NCBI GenBank assembly: GCA_011109175.1
Contig: RDEW01000004.1
Coordinates: 2,014,939 to 2,078,938, forward strand
DNA length: 64,000 bases
Direction of reading: 5' to 3'
From: Dicyema japonicum
Lineage: Eukaryota > Dicyemida > Rhombozoa > Dicyemidae
Made by a program: the position numbers and the translations under genes. Below, one piece after another: positions 21,901 to 33,690 of this stretch. The notes below the pieces were generated by a model. It searched no databases. It saw only the letters and a program-made list of their open reading frames with translations, and had not been told where the DNA came from. The stretch's first letter is position 1. Every line of letters starts with the position of its first letter.

Positions 21901-22575
21901 TCTGTAATTTTTAATATTAAAGATAATTCCTTAGAATTCTGTTTTTGAGTCTTAATTGGCCTTTGTGTTTAGCTGGACAGTTAAATTCAAAGATAAAAAT
22001 TCCGAAATTAATAATATTTAGTTTTTATATCAACTAGGTTTTGTAAATTAATATTTTAGATTATAAACCTATTGATTTGGATATTTTCACGACGAATATT
22101 TTAACACGGGCTTCTGAGCTCTACCGAAACTCTACAATAAATTGAAAGTTGTTTCTCAATTTCTTTTAGTATTTTATATTGAATCAATGTACGGAGATTT
22201 TGAATTTTAATTTTTAATAGTTTTCTAGTTTCTTTGATATTCTTAATGACTGTTAGACGCGTTATATAAATACGATAGGGATGTTATGTTGTCTTGTTAA
22301 TATGGTCAAATATCCTACGGAGTTTCATTAACCACCTTTAAAGGTTAGACATACTGTCACCTATAAATACTTTTTTTATTTTTTCAATTTTGTTTTCGTA
22401 TAATTATTGAACACCACGTGCCTACATGAACTAAGAATGGTACTAAGTGATTAAATGACTAAACGTAGGAATTAACTTTAATTACTTAGCTATAACTGGA
22501 AAAAGAGTGATAAAAACCAGGATATGACTAATTATGAAATATATTGAACGGAAAAGCAGAAAAATTATCATTATA

Positions 22576-22905
22576 AACATGCATAAAATCATATTAAGTA
22601 TAATTCCATATCTGTATCTTTTGATAGGTAATTTTCTAAGTTTGATTTTTTAAGAAAAAATGGAAAAATTAGCATCCCTAAGAAGACCGGTCCTTCAAAG
22701 TCTGAGGTAATATTTCAATATATTTTAGTTCCCTGCTGATTTAAGAGTAACTTTAACACCAATCAAGTTAAAGAATTTTGTCCTTCTTAAAAGGAAGGAT
22801 AAATCAGTTTGCTCCATTTTTTATTATTGGTTGTGGATATTCACACTGAATCTCATGAGTGAAAGAAGTCGAATATCATCAAAGATAATTCAATATATGA
22901 AATTG
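22576..22905 (+). CDS. host gene exons, unidentified basic protein
   Basis: YNSISVSFD, then RKNGKISIPKKTGPSKSE, then FPADLRVTLTPIKLKNFVLL followed by KRKDKS form one frame. It requires removing a 27-nt intron (about 22628-22654) and a 22-nt intron (about 22709-22730), both GT..AG with preserved phase. No start or stop was fixed; the frame stays open to about 22890 with lower-complexity residues. No family recognised. The J 3' end begins soon after (22950). Confidence 0.4.
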
Positions 22906-22949
22906 AAAATAATGTTTTATTTCTATATATTTCAGGTCCTGGCTAATAG

Positions 22950-23260
22950 TTTATCAGGCACCCTTTATTCTCCCATCAAAACAAGAAAATCGAGGACGTT
23001 CAAAGAAGACTTTCAGAATGACGTAGCGGTGGTCTTGTGGGAGACACATAACCGGACCGACTACTCTGGAGGCCCTCATTAAACAAAACTCCGGCATGCT
23101 GGAAGATGGCCCTGCAATACATTCAGCCGCCCAATACGAGTTTGTGTGGGTACGAGGGAGAAGCACCGGAAAAGAATGAGGATTTTGGCGGAACGCATCG
23201 GGATCACGTGATAGTTAGTTTTGGTTTTACTGTAGTCTTGGGTGTTAAATAAATAAATCA
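22950..23260 (+). repeat. J element 3' end
   Basis: It shares the terminal 300 bases of the J copy ending at 52020, including GGACGTTCAAAGAAGAC, GGTCTTGTGGGAGACACA and GATCACGTGATAGTTAG. It ends in GGTGTTAAATAAATAAATC. It encodes EKHRKRMRILAERIGIT. It is 5' truncated. Confidence 0.75.
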
Positions 23261-23561
23261 ATCAAAACAAGAAGCGGTAGAAATAAGAAAAATAAAAACA
23301 TGACAAGGATGAACCGTTTTTTTAGGTTTTATTATAGGAGGCGGAAATAACTCCAAAAGGACTTAAATCGGAGTCCTTCGTCATAAATAAATCTTAGATC
23401 CTGTGGATGATATTTCTGAAATAATGAGGACTTCCGACGGAAATGAGATATTCTATATATTTCATTCAGACAAACGTGATGATAGACTTTCAAAAAAGAA
23501 ACAAAAAATTCAATAATTGAAGCTTGCAATGTAAATCTGACAATTTAATTTCTTTGCTTTG

Positions 23562-23667
23562 GAAACACTTGGAGAAAATTCAATAATGTGCCATGGGTTC
23601 ACAATGGAATAAATTAATAATACGAAACACTTGGAAAAAATTTAATAATGCGTTATGTGGTTCACAA
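23562..23667. repeat. imperfect tandem duplication, period about 62 bp
   Basis: GAAACACTTGGAGAAAATTC (23562) recurs as GAAACACTTGGAAAAAATTT (23624). Each is followed by AATAATG, then a GTTCACAA end. About 43 bases of each unit are conserved. Confidence 0.65.
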
Positions 23668-24591
23668 TTTTTGTATGCGCTCAGTGCATGTTTGCATCAA
23701 AACGACCATTCGCTCACTCCCATCCGAAGAAGGACTTTTCTGATACTAAATGTCAAAAGAAAATAAGTAAAACAAATCAATCCCGTAGATGATATTATTC
23801 CTGAAAATAATCTTGACACATGTGGACAACATAACAATTTGGAATATATATAGTCTGCAAAAAATATAGCCAGGAGAATATAAATAGGGACAAATCAAAT
23901 AGTGAAAAATAATCCATATTTATTGGTTACCAAAATATAAAATATATTAGACATTTTGATAACATCCTTCTACACTATTTGATGAATCCAATACGATTAT
24001 CTTGAAGAGAATGTATGACTTTACAACAGAATATACAAGGAATATATACACCAACAACCAACAAAAAGAGAGTGGCAACTGCTTGCCAATCAATATACTA
24101 TTGTATTTAAAGGTTCGCCATATTGTAAAACATTTTTTTAAATAAATAAGTATTAATAATAATATAAATTAGTTAAAATTTAACATAAATAAATTTTAAT
24201 AAATAAATCTAACTATAATTTTTGTTAATTGAGTGTTGCAATGGCGGTTGAGCATTTGAAGGATGCAACCTCACACTTGTTATTAAGACTAAGCTAACTA
24301 AACTAATAAGTTTATGAATTAATTCTGTACCTTTGATCTGATTCAATATATTGTTGAAGTTAACAATATTTAGATATTAGTAGATGTTACCAAAGAAAAT
24401 CGAAACTAACAATCAATACAAACTAAAATAAATCAATTTTGGAGACCAATAAACTTGGGTCTCATTAAGTGACACTACGATACAAGATGTTGACTGCAAT
24501 AGCTCTATAATGACTGAAATTAACCATTTTGGATTGAGTGTTCTTTTCTTTATTACCAACTTAGAAAAAATTATTATTCTAAGAATTAAAG
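23668..24591. other. AT-rich stretch, nothing recognised
   Basis: No frame with family features and no repeat family of this window is seen. A short ATG frame near 24241 (MAVEHLKDATSHLLLRLS) ends after 18 codons. Confidence 0.3.
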
Positions 24592-24885
24592 GTGACACTA
24601 AAATCGCCTCGAAATAACTTTACACCGACACCTTTTCCCAGTCGAAACTTGCTGGTTCCGCGTTGGAAGCTAGGGAGGTTGCTGGAGTTTAAGAATTTCA
24701 ATATAAAAAATACGACAGCCTTTCTTTCAGATTCCATGTACAGTCCATTGCGTATAGATACGAGTGGAGCACTTATGCCTAAGAGAGTCTTCTTTCTAGA
24801 TCGCTTGAGTCAACGATATCGAAAGTTAGCAATGAACGTTGGTTTTGGTGAACATTCAATAAATCATAATATTTTAAATTATTAA
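24592..24885 (+). CDS. unidentified open frame, possible exon
   Basis: A 97-codon frame without an upstream ATG; the first ATG is internal, at about 24737. From there it reads MYSPLRIDTSGALMPKRVFF and DRLSQRYRKLAMNVGFGEH, ending at 24885. Composition is more protein-like than the flanks, but no homologue is recognised and no intron could be confirmed. Confidence 0.25.
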   Translation: MTLKSPRNNFTPTPFPSRNLLVPRWKLGRLLEFKNFNIKNTTAFLSDSMYSPLRIDTSGALMPKRVFFLDRLSQRYRKLAMNVGFGEHSINHNILNY

Positions 24886-25104
24886 TTTGATATGCGAAAT
24901 CGATTAATAATACTTTTAACCTTTTTAGGGTTGGCAAAGTCATCATTATTTTTTTCCCACAATCAGAATCTTAGCTGACGGACAGTAATGTTTGATTTCG
25001 CATGCCATTATGGTTACGTTTGTAGTAAGGTCAGTTAGGGCCGTTGTATTAACTTTTTATTTTATTTTGTATTAATAATAAAGATAATTAAGATCACTGA
25101 CTCT

Positions 25105-25230
25105 TTTAAACAGAATCAGATATCTCATTGCGGAGAGGAAAAATGATAGAAGAGAAAGAAGATGGCTAATTGAGTGCAGTTCCTTGCAAATCGTCAGGGG
25201 GAATTTAATTTTTATTTGTTAAAACACCAT
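25105..25230 (+). pseudogene. RT-RLE retroelement, extreme C-terminus
   Basis: IRYLIAERKNDRRERRWLIE followed by SLQIVRGNL fits the family's last 35 residues (LGRxI...R(E)xxWLxQxISLAIVRGN). It is followed by TTTTTATTTGTT-type AT-rich DNA. Confidence 0.5.
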
Positions 25231-25554
25231 ATTAGATAATAATTTACATTGTAGGGTAAGAAATTTCTATTTTTATTCAATTTCATTTAAAATAGATTGT
25301 ATATGGATTGGGAGTTCCCTTCGCGCTCTCGATCCTAATTTTCTCGAAGAGACATCATGCTGTTCTAGTCCATCATTTTCGTGATCCAACAAGTCCGATC
25401 ATCTCAACAAATTCCATGATATCGACTAAGCCTTCACATCTCGCGTGGAGTCACAGTCATCTTAATTCTAAAGTGTACTGAATAATCAAAATACCAGAGC
25501 AAGAATGATAGTCCAACCAACATTATGTTCAAATGATGATAGACATAGAATATT

Positions 25555-25810
25555 TTATTTTTTATTTATTTAACCCAAGACAACGCTAAAACAAAACTAA
25601 TTATCACGTGATCCCGATGCAGTCTAACAAAGACCTCATCTTTGCCCGGTGGTACAGGACGACTGCCTGAATTTTCAGGGCCAACTTCCAGTGATCTGTA
25701 GTCTAGTCACATAATGTCCGGGTCGATGATCTTCACAAATCCAACGCTCCGTTACTCGTTTCTCTTTTGCATTTCCTCAATTTATGAAATCCTGACTGAG
25801 TAAGCTTGCA
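25555..25810 (-). repeat. J element 3' end, inverted
   Basis: It starts with AACCCAAGACAACGCTAAAAC (the complement of the J tail), then ATCACGTGATCCCGATG and ACCTCATCTTTGCCCG. The same order is seen in the minus-strand copy at 58730-58810. Confidence 0.7.
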
Positions 25811-25989
25811 AAAAATATTTTTTATAAATAATAATCAAAATTATAAATATTCAAAATTATAATTACATTACTTTGTTGGTTGACGTTACAAACCTATAAT
25901 GCACTTTATTATAAAGTCCTTTCTTGCAAGGAAGGCCTTTCAGGTGTCATCGAATGACTGTGTCTTCCCTATGTGAATTTATCATGATC

Positions 25990-26250
25990 AGATTTTCTGT
26001 TCAGTGTAGTGGATCCTGGTTGGAATCCAATACTTAAAGTCCCTAAACACTTGTACAAATAAGATTACAAGCTTTCTCTCATTGAGTTGTGGTACTATGC
26101 TCATAGTAAACCTGAACCCAAACACACCAGCTTTGGATGTAGGAAAACCAACTAGGATGGATGTCTTCTGAACGCTCTTTCAAATGATATTGGATTTTAA
26201 GTCTTTACATCTAATGAATCCAACCATAACGGTGGTGACGAACTTAGACT
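25990..26250 (-). pseudogene. unassigned degraded coding stretch
   Basis: A single minus-strand frame of roughly 85 codons is interrupted by one TGA. It includes KFVTTVMVGFIRCKDLKS, TSILVGFPTSKAGVFGFRF and RKLVILFVQVFRDFKYWIP. It resembles neither the retroelements here nor a family I can name. From 26251 to 26790 nothing is recognised. Confidence 0.3.
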
Positions 26251-26799
26251 TTTGACATTCCTAGAACGTCGGTAACTCAGATCGACATTGCAAGCGACCA
26301 CATATCATATAGAATAAATTTCAATCTAGAGACTTTAAGACTATTAACGTTTTTTTCGGTTTTGATATTGAACATGTAGATTGGTATCACTATTGTTTTT
26401 TTACGTTTGATTTGACAGTTCTAGAACTTAAAACACCATCGACAACTTGATTAAAGGAATCATTATTCTTGTAAGGTCCTATATTCGCAACTCAAAAAAA
26501 TAAGGAACAGACTCCAAGACAAAATGAGGCACTGTGTTGATTACATATATTGTAGAAGCTTTTCAAAACAAATTCAGAAGAAACACAGTCTATTCCAAGA
26601 ATCTTACGAAAATGAAAAATGATGAACTGGGCAGTAGGAATTTAACCTTATAAAATTTAATGAAAATTATTAACAAAAGAAACAAATCAATTAGATATAA
26701 AGCCACGAATAACTTTTTTTTGAAACCGATGGTATTTTTCGAAATTAATTTGCACGTTTGGAAATACTAGGTTGTGATAAAATGTTACTTTGCTGCGTG

Positions 26800-27090
26800 G
26801 TTAATTGGTTTAATTTTTCTGCTTGCTTGTCTGTTCCTCCTCTCTCCCCTATTAGAGTGGCGTCATGTAATCCACCTGTCTAGGTGACGCCCAGTTCCAG
26901 GCCGGCATGAAAAAGGATCATTTGCTCTCCCCACTCCACTGGAGGGGTCTCCACAACTGCATGTCATGGACACATCTTACCCTTTATGCTAATTCCGGAT
27001 GGACTCTGTTTCTGTAGAAGTGGAAACTGGATACACTTAATTAGTTGTTTTCTTTAACTTCTTTCTCGGTGTATCCGGGGTTAATAAATA
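26800..27090 (+). repeat. S repeat (300-bp non-autonomous retroelement)
   Basis: Shared blocks are TATTAGAGTGGCGTCATGT, CCCAGTTCCAGGCCGGCA, AGGATCATTTGCTC, GAAGTGGAAACTGGATACAC and GTGTATCCGGGGTTAATAAA. The other copies are at 38335-38645 (-), 48050-48370 (-) and 48800-49130 (+). The tail resembles the J tail. Confidence 0.75.
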
Positions 27091-27354
27091 AATAAAAACA
27101 TTTTGGAAAAGAATAATATTTTGAAAATGTTTCTATTATAGATGTAAGTATTCATTTGCGATAATTGAAATAGCCACACACAAAAACTCTAAGTGCCGCG
27201 GTTGCCGACCCTTGCTCTAGGAAGTGCATGAAACGTCAAAGAAGAGACAAGTAGTCCAATGGAACGCAATCAGCGGACTTTTTCAGAAAAAATGAAACAC
27301 GTGTAAATAAAACGTCAAAATCTTCTCTGTTAAAACGTCTGATTCCTTTACGCA

Positions 27355-27460
27355 TGAGACGCTAAAATTCCTGACTTCGCCTAGGAAATCGGATTTCTGC
27401 ACGAACAAAAAATCCCCGTGAGAGCTGCTGGCTATTTGAACGAATCTCGCTCCATCGTAA
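27355..27460 (+). pseudogene. RT-RLE retroelement, C-terminal fragment
   Basis: ETLKFLTS, a frame shift, then NRISARTKNPRESCWLFERI. The same DNA pattern (GGAAATCGGATTT, then ATCCCCGTGAG) is present at 21850-21890 in another copy. Confidence 0.55.
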
Positions 27461-27589
27461 AGAAATAGCTAAGCAGTAAGGCAACCTCTGTATCACTATT
27501 TTTTGTTTTATTTTGATATAACAATAAATTATCTATGTAAATCTTTCAATAATTCTTCAAATTTACTAGAATTACTAGCAGCTTAACTA

Positions 27590-28000
27590 AGATTGTTGAC
27601 AGCCTACTAGTTTTCACGGACATGAACCTCTTGAAAACCAAGTGGGATCCGCTCACCAGGGAACTCGCTCTCTCAGTTTTCCTGCCTCAGTCAACGCTTC
27701 TACGGATCTTATGCGTAAGATCCTACCCCACATAAACAAATCACAAGAAGAACCAGTAGCATGCGTGGGTCGGGTAATTGAGTCCAAAACTTTGGTTTAT
27801 GGTAAAAACCAGAACTTCAACGGAATCTCTTTGCATGCCTTGCTTCTGCATCGACGATGAAAGCAGTGCTTTTAGCCTAGATTTTCCCCTCCTTTGGGTC
27901 GCTATTGGACGATGACTCCAAGAGAATAGGAGTCTGGGTCCGCCTCAAATAGAATACAGCCCTGTGGTCAAGAAAAAGTAATGTAAACCTCAGCTTAGGC
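27590..28000 (+). pseudogene. RT-RLE retroelement, post-RT to pre-nuclease segment
   Basis: Near 27830 LFACLASASTMKA and then SLLDDDSKRIGVWVRLK correspond to ACLLSGAFPESRAW and LGTFLDKECVRSGISLRL of the 6.4-kb copy. The preceding 200 bases encode KTKWDPLTRELALSVFL, probably the family's inter-domain region. Truncated before the zinc knuckle. From 28001 to 28790 only AT-rich DNA is seen. Confidence 0.5.
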
Positions 28001-28794
28001 AGAACGCACAATTTATTCAAGAAGTAAGATCAGTCATGATAATTTATCCAAGGCATTGAGAATGTTCTTGACTTCTTGTTTTTTTGCTTTTGTGTGAGTC
28101 CTATAAGACAATCCGGTTCCACGTATATGAATCACTGATGACAGTGTCACTCATCACCAGAAGCATCATGAATGATTGAAAACCGAGAAATCACATATTT
28201 TAATTATTTATATAATATTTGTTTGATTTAATTTAATTTAAATTTATTTTATATTGGTTTATTTATTTAATAGATTTATTCAATATCACGTTTTGTCAAA
28301 TCGCTGTATGATTTTTTTTGTTTGCCAATGATGGCTTTGGGATTTGTTACTCACATACACCCGTGCCAGTTAGCAACATTAAAGGCGAGAATCGCTGCTT
28401 TATATATTCCATCATCTTTTTAGCTACTAAAAAGATAAACCATGTAAAATACATTTAACTATTTAAGAACCATGCTATCTTTGTTTAGTATTATACGTTT
28501 GGATAATCGCATATTTTTTAGAGTATGGTTATCCAACTAAGCGTCCTTTGTTTGTGTTCAAATTAAAATATAATCGACAATTTTTTTATATAACTGCCTT
28601 TTCTACATATGAGAATTAACTTCCATGTTGTCCTCAATGTCTGCGGTTCACGTTATTCATTTTATAGCGCGCCTCTTTTTTATGTGTTCGACGATCTGCT
28701 TGGGACGCATCCATGGGAATGTATTTTAGGTTTTCTACAAGTATGAATTTGTTTAAATATTTAATTGCGGATTTTTTTTACTCAAAAACAATTT

Positions 28795-28921
28795 ATTACG
28801 GTACAGACAATCAAAAAAATCCAGCTGATAGGATGGAATGGATGTTTCCCCCGACAAGAACCAGAGAAATCCTTTGGAAGAGCCATTCGGTTTCCCGGCG
28901 TTCATTACTAAATTTCGATAA
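28795..28921 (-). pseudogene. RT-RLE C-terminus interrupted by the Tigger element
   Basis: The minus strand reads NERRETEWLFQRISLVLVGG, then SILSAGFF and a stop, the family C-terminus. Its upstream side ends exactly where the Tigger terminal repeat begins (28924), so the transposon inserted into this older relic. Confidence 0.6.
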
Positions 28922-28923
28922 TA

Positions 28924-29813
28924 CAGTCCGACCCCGAATTTGGGCACCAAGTGCCCCAAAAGCGGGGGTGCCCCAAAAACAGGGGTTTAATAAAACAGAG
29001 ATTTTAAACATCAAAAATCAATTTTAGAATAATAATCAGTTAATTTATCCCCAGTTATCCTTTTACTTCTTACATTTTCATAAAATTAAGTCGAAAATCG
29101 TAAATTCTTTTAGCATTTCAGGAGATATTTAAAAAATGTTCTTCTCTAACTGATCAAGAGAATCTTGAATTTTAAAAAACTCATTGATGTAAGTCAAGTC
29201 ACATGAATTTTTTTCTCCACAAATTGATTTGAATTTCAGTTCATGTCGCTTTTTAAATCTGTCAATCCAGCCGTTTAAAGCTTTGAAAGTATCAAATCCA
29301 ATTTTTGAAGCCGTATATAAAGCAATTTTCTTTATGAAAGGACCTGATATTGGAACCTTATCTTCGCGTAGATTCTGAAATATTTCAAAAACTTGATCAT
29401 CGAATTTAGATTTCTCACAATAAGGCATAAGATTCTCATCCTTGTTCAGAAAAGGTACAATTGTTTTTTTTATTCGCGAAATCATGCCTTTACTAGTTTT
29501 GTATTTTTTATTATCTGTCTTTCAGATAATTTGTTCTTCAATATCAATTTAGCAATCGTTAATTTTGTTTCGTAGTTAATAACCATTCACAACAAAAAAA
29601 TGTAAATAAACGTGTAAATTAAAATTATATATTATTAATAAAATATAATTTCATTTACTTATAATTTCATTCCCCACAATTTTATAGTGCCCCAAAATTT
29701 CCATATTTTTTTATCGATTTTCCATTTTACTCTGCCAAAATGCTGGCAAAAAAATGCTCCAAAATCCGAGGGTGCCCCACCCCTGGGGTCTGCCCCAATT
29801 CGGGGTCGGACTG
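28924..29813 (-). mobile_element. Tigger/pogo-type DNA transposon, internally deleted, with TIRs and TA duplication
   Basis: Both ends carry an inverted repeat of about 23 bp with one mismatch (CAGTCCGACCCCGAATTTGG left, its complement right). TA dinucleotides flank it at 28922-28923 and 29814-29815, the usual Tc1/mariner-superfamily target duplication. Subterminal GGGGTGCCCC-like blocks occur on both sides. At 890 bp it is too short for a full transposase with its DDE domain, so it needs a helper. Confidence 0.85.
29129..29485 (-). pseudogene. Tigger transposase, CENP-B-like DNA-binding part only
   Basis: An open frame of 118 codons ends at 29129. It carries VPISGPFIKKIALYTASKIG and LNGWIDRFKKRHELKF with SICGE, the second half of the CENP-B/Tc5 helix-turn-helix region in Tigger transposases. 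The DDE catalytic domain is absent. The start codon used by the frame is uncertain, and the N-terminal HTH is incomplete. It could still bind the terminal repeats. Confidence 0.7.
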
Positions 29814-29815
29814 TA

Positions 29816-30500
29816 TTGAATTAAGCAATCTTGGAATAGATGTCTTTTAAGTCCGAAGATTCGCTCGTCTCGACGATATTGGTTATAATGGTATTCCAAG
29901 TCATAACATTTACGAGATCCAACATGTTTTTGTCCAATTCGGTTGTTTGTTGTAAGTTAAAATATTCCAATCTCTCTTTTATGTATATGATGTCTTCATT
30001 CTAAGCCAGTTAAACTCTAATGACACTTGGGGGCATTTATTCTTATACGTTTATCTAAGAGGTGTATTTTAATACTTCCTCACGAGTCATGTGTCATTGG
30101 TGGAATCAAAGCTTTGAGTTTTTTTAATTCACGTGCCGCCTGGTTAGTGACTTTGAGTATTGGAGTGTTGATTTAATTTCGGAGATACTCAGTATTTCGA
30201 ATTGATCTTACAATGGAAGCATCTTTTTTAAAGTTAGTTACATAAGTAATCTCGGTTTCACTATCTCGGAGCTGCAAATACAAATCGTACCCATAGATCG
30301 TTCAGCCCTGGAATTGTAAACGAACAGTGTATTATTTCAGAAAATTCAAATTGTGATGTGCTGTCTTATTTAAATCATCCTGTAGTAAGAACTGGTACCA
30401 ACATCGTAGAGGATCCAGGTTTACTCGGATGTCTGAAGGGAGGTTCAGTCATAGGAAAAATTTGTTTAAGTTTTAGTTCAATTATTTTCGGTTTTTGTAG
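29816..30500 (-). pseudogene. unassigned long frame broken only by stop codons
   Basis: From about 30500 down to 29816 one minus-strand frame stays protein-like for some 220 codons. It contains about eight stops of all three kinds but no obvious frameshift. Readable blocks include CWYQFLLQDDLNKTAHHNLN, YGYDLYLQLRDSETEITYVT, FKKDASIVRSIRNTEYLRN, NTPILKVTNQAARELKKLK and ALIPPMTHDS. No family is recognised. It abuts the Tigger right end. Confidence 0.35.
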
Positions 30501-31345
30501 AGGGTTACTGAGAACTCCTATGGAAATTTGATATCGTTAGGTTATTTTATTTATTATCTGATCTTATTTGAAAGTTCCTATCTTTAGATGATGAGAAAAT
30601 TAACATGGGATAGAGAGAGGGGTTAGTGAGTTGTGCCCATGTTTCTGAAGTAAAATTGAAAAGGGTGGGGGAGATTACTGACCTTTGAAGAACCGCGTTA
30701 TTAAGTGGCAAAAATAGAATATGAGAGTATAAATGAGTTTAACCCAGAGGGGAATATTATGGTATAGGATATCCAAATAAAATGAATAGAGGAGGATTAA
30801 ATTTTGTCGGAAAATACGACATGGTCGAATTCTTTTGTTTGCTAGATATAGCCGGGACTTTTCATGGGAGAGGAAATGTTGAATCTATCAGCAATATATT
30901 GTGTCATAGTGATGAGGGGACAAGTCAACGTTGACCTTAAGAAATATTGATGTGGCTGAAATTACGTTAAGAGCTATTTTCAAAAATAAAAATAATAAAA
31001 AAATTTTTATATCAAATTGAGGTTAGGCATTAATTTATTAACCCCAGGCTTACAACCCCATCACAAAAAGTCACAACTAATTAATCCAAGAAGTGAACCC
31101 AAGGGAGAACATCTGCTTGTGCCGAATCATCCATTTTCCGATAGTACATTACAGACTTCATTTAAGAAGAAAGGTGGAGAAGCAGGATACACTTTTTTAT
31201 TTTTATCACGTCACATCGGATCCTGAATATCACTTCAATTTTCGGTGGAACAGTTTTTTTATAATGGTAATCTTCTACTTTTTCTTTCTTACGTTTTGAT
31301 TATTGATGTTTGAAGTGAATTTCTCTGAGGCTTATAATTTTTAGA
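30501..31345. other. no recognised gene
   Basis: Overlapping frames at 31017-31299 read SFKKKGGEAGYTFLFLSRH and similar, without family features. No repeat family was detected. Confidence 0.3.
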
Positions 31346-31349
31346 ATAA

Positions 31350-31760
31350 AATGACGTTGAAAAACTCTCTTTTTTCAGTTGGCCATCACTGATTTTGGAG
31401 TTGACTAATCTCACACGGAGCGATGGCAAACGCCCCAACGGAAAAAACATTCTCTTTGCTAATTGTCGGAACCAGGTTTGGGATCCTACATGTGTTGATA
31501 CGTACTCTTTGAAGAATTTCTCCACTTCAATCTCAGACCAAAGTCATGCTTCTATGGAAGCAGAGACAGAAGAGAGGAAGTGAGAAGCATTTGGAGGATC
31601 ATTGTTTATCCCATTTGCTATTGATACATCAGGAATCCTCGGCCCATAAGCGGGCGATCTTTTCCGTCGGATCGGATCAATTATCCAATGGGTCATCAAG
31701 GATCTAAATGAGATTGGATGGTTTCGTTAGCATATCTCGGTAGCCATTGTCTGAGGTAAT
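31350..31760 (+). pseudogene. RT-RLE retroelement, nuclease core and C-terminus
   Basis: LELTNLTRSDGKRPNGKNIL and NQVWDPTCVDTY are the nuclease core, with PD changed to PN. They are followed by FIPFAIDTSGILGP, LFRRIGSII and HISVAIV, the ordered C-terminal landmarks. The zinc knuckle is truncated away. Several stops follow 31580. Confidence 0.65.
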
Positions 31761-31939
31761 AGTAAAAAATCAGGAGATATATTGGATTTAGAAAATTGAG
31801 TAGATCGTTAGAGAAGGTTCTTTACATTGAGGTCTTCACAGACAATGGATCTCTTTTAAATACTTGTATTCAACGTTGGGCATGTCCATAAAACGGTCTA
31901 AGTTGGCATATCTCCCCCCTTCGAACTAAGATCTTACGT

Positions 31940-32155
31940 TCATCCGACACTTTTTTTCATAAATTTGAATTTCCAAAGACAAGATTTATCGTCACATAAA
32001 GTGATCCAGAAGTCCATATTAGTTTTTTTCCTGCGGTTAGTTTTGGAATCCTGGATTAATCTCCACAACAGAGAAGGTTTCTTCTCGTATCTCGTGTATT
32101 CGTGCAAATATAGTTTGATGTCCAGCCAGAGGGAATTGTCAGATTCGTACAACAA
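31940..32155 (-). CDS. unidentified open frame
   Basis: A 71-codon uninterrupted minus-strand frame reads NSLWLDIKLYLHEYTRYEK and LLWRLIQDSKTNRRKKTNM and ends at 31940. Trp/Lys-rich and coherent, but unassigned. A host exon or an unrecognised element part. From 32156 to 33235 nothing else is recognised. Confidence 0.25.
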   Translation of the reverse strand: MLYESDNSLWLDIKLYLHEYTRYEKKPSLLWRLIQDSKTNRRKKTNMDFWITLCDDKSCLWKFKFMKKSVG

Positions 32156-33239
32156 AGATACGTAGCCCCCACAACATTCCGTCCAATTAATAATACCAAA
32201 AAATAATATTTTATTTTTGAATAAAACGTGTTATTGGGAAAAATAATACCAAACTAAATAATTAAATTTTAATAAATTAAAATTAACATAATTATAATTT
32301 ATCAACAACTACTGAAAGTTCCTACTAAAAGTGACTCCAGGAATGTCCTTAAGAAATTATTCTGAATAGATTATAGTGAAGATTGTACACGTAAATTATA
32401 CTGACAAATCATCGTTCCCGCTATAGAATATGACTTTACTTAAGAAATTCTGCATTTCTGGTCATCATTGGACGATTCAGCTTTTTACATGAGAGGACTC
32501 TACGCCTTTTAGGGAGTTAACGGATACTTCCCTCTTTACTTCCCTGCTTGAATTGTCAATGCGAAGAAATAGACTCGGATTCCTTCGGTTCTTCCTGGAA
32601 CGAGGGAATCCACTATGTTTATTGTGATTGTAAGACGTTCTCTAAAAGAGTTTCATCGTCGTTTTAGTCGCTTTAACGATAAGTAATTGTCATGCTGACA
32701 AATTCATTTGCATGTGACTCCTAGTAGATATGCTACGAACGGTCGTAGGTAATTATTAATAACTGAGTTTAATGGATGGTCCAATTTATTATTCAAAAAG
32801 TAGGTTCAGTAAAAGCCTAAATCAAGGGTTCGTATTTCGGTAAACTTGGTGTCTCAAAGTATTTTCAGCGAGAACCAAAGCGCATTTCTGATGATTCTAT
32901 CTAAATCTCTCTTTTTAAAGTAAGTTCAGTAATGATTTAGAATAGTTTGTTGTCTGAATTATAATAGCCATTATTATAAAAGATCCAAACTACAACGACA
33001 TTACATCCACGTTTCTTTTATTCAGAGAGTTTATCTGATGGTTCTCTGAATTTGTCATTTCTTCCAAAAGGCTGGAAGAAAAAAGACCCAAGAGTACCAA
33101 TTGAAGTTATGTCCACAATTAACGTAAAAGCGCTATTTCAACTACGGCCATTTAACTCATAAGTCGGAATAACGGAATTATTATTATAATTAACAGTCGC
33201 AATACAAAAGTTATATTTTCCCGTTTCTTGTGCCATTCT

Positions 33240-33690
33240 AGACTCCTCATCGCTCTTCTAGAGATTGCGATTTTTAGTGGCTTTCTGAGTCCTTTAGTTG
33301 TTTTCCATGTCCGAGTTAATCACCATGTTCCCAAGTTTTAGAGCAGTATCGGTTGTACGAAAGTGTACTTTTACTGGTCTTGAAACATTCAGCGTCGAAG
33401 TAGTCTCTTCAGTGGTATTTTTGACAATATCTTTCTTTGTTGAACATTTTCCAGGTCGCCAAGCAAAGACCCGACTTTTTTTGCTCTCCTCCAACTCTCA
33501 TCGGTAAGATTGCTTTCTTGTTTGATTGCAATAAGTTCATTTTCAGGAATCGCTCTCCAAATAATCTTGGAGCATGATTAAGAGCAATATTGATATTATT
33601 GATGTCTTTGGAGACAAATCCACGTTATCCATCGTAAGTACAATTTCTCCAGGGTGTGTTTTAACATACGTGCAATTGAAGGACGTCATC
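33240..33690 (-). pseudogene. R (RTE-like) element, RT-to-tail fragment
   Basis: The minus strand reads TDESWRRAKKVGSLLGDLEN and QRKILSKIPLKRL, then NLGTW in shifted frames. It aligns with SDESWRKQKKVGSLLGDSED and the following segment of the full copy (45880-46090). A damaged motif C region (IVLTMDNVDL) lies upstream near 33620. Confidence 0.65.

Noticed and set aside
28260-28320. AT-rich blocks as replication origin or telomere repeats
   Set aside because: No repeated unit or palindrome; ordinary for this composition.
33298-33507. Plus-strand frames at 33298-33768 as host genes
   Set aside because: The minus strand here carries the R element RT tail; the plus frames have no independent support.
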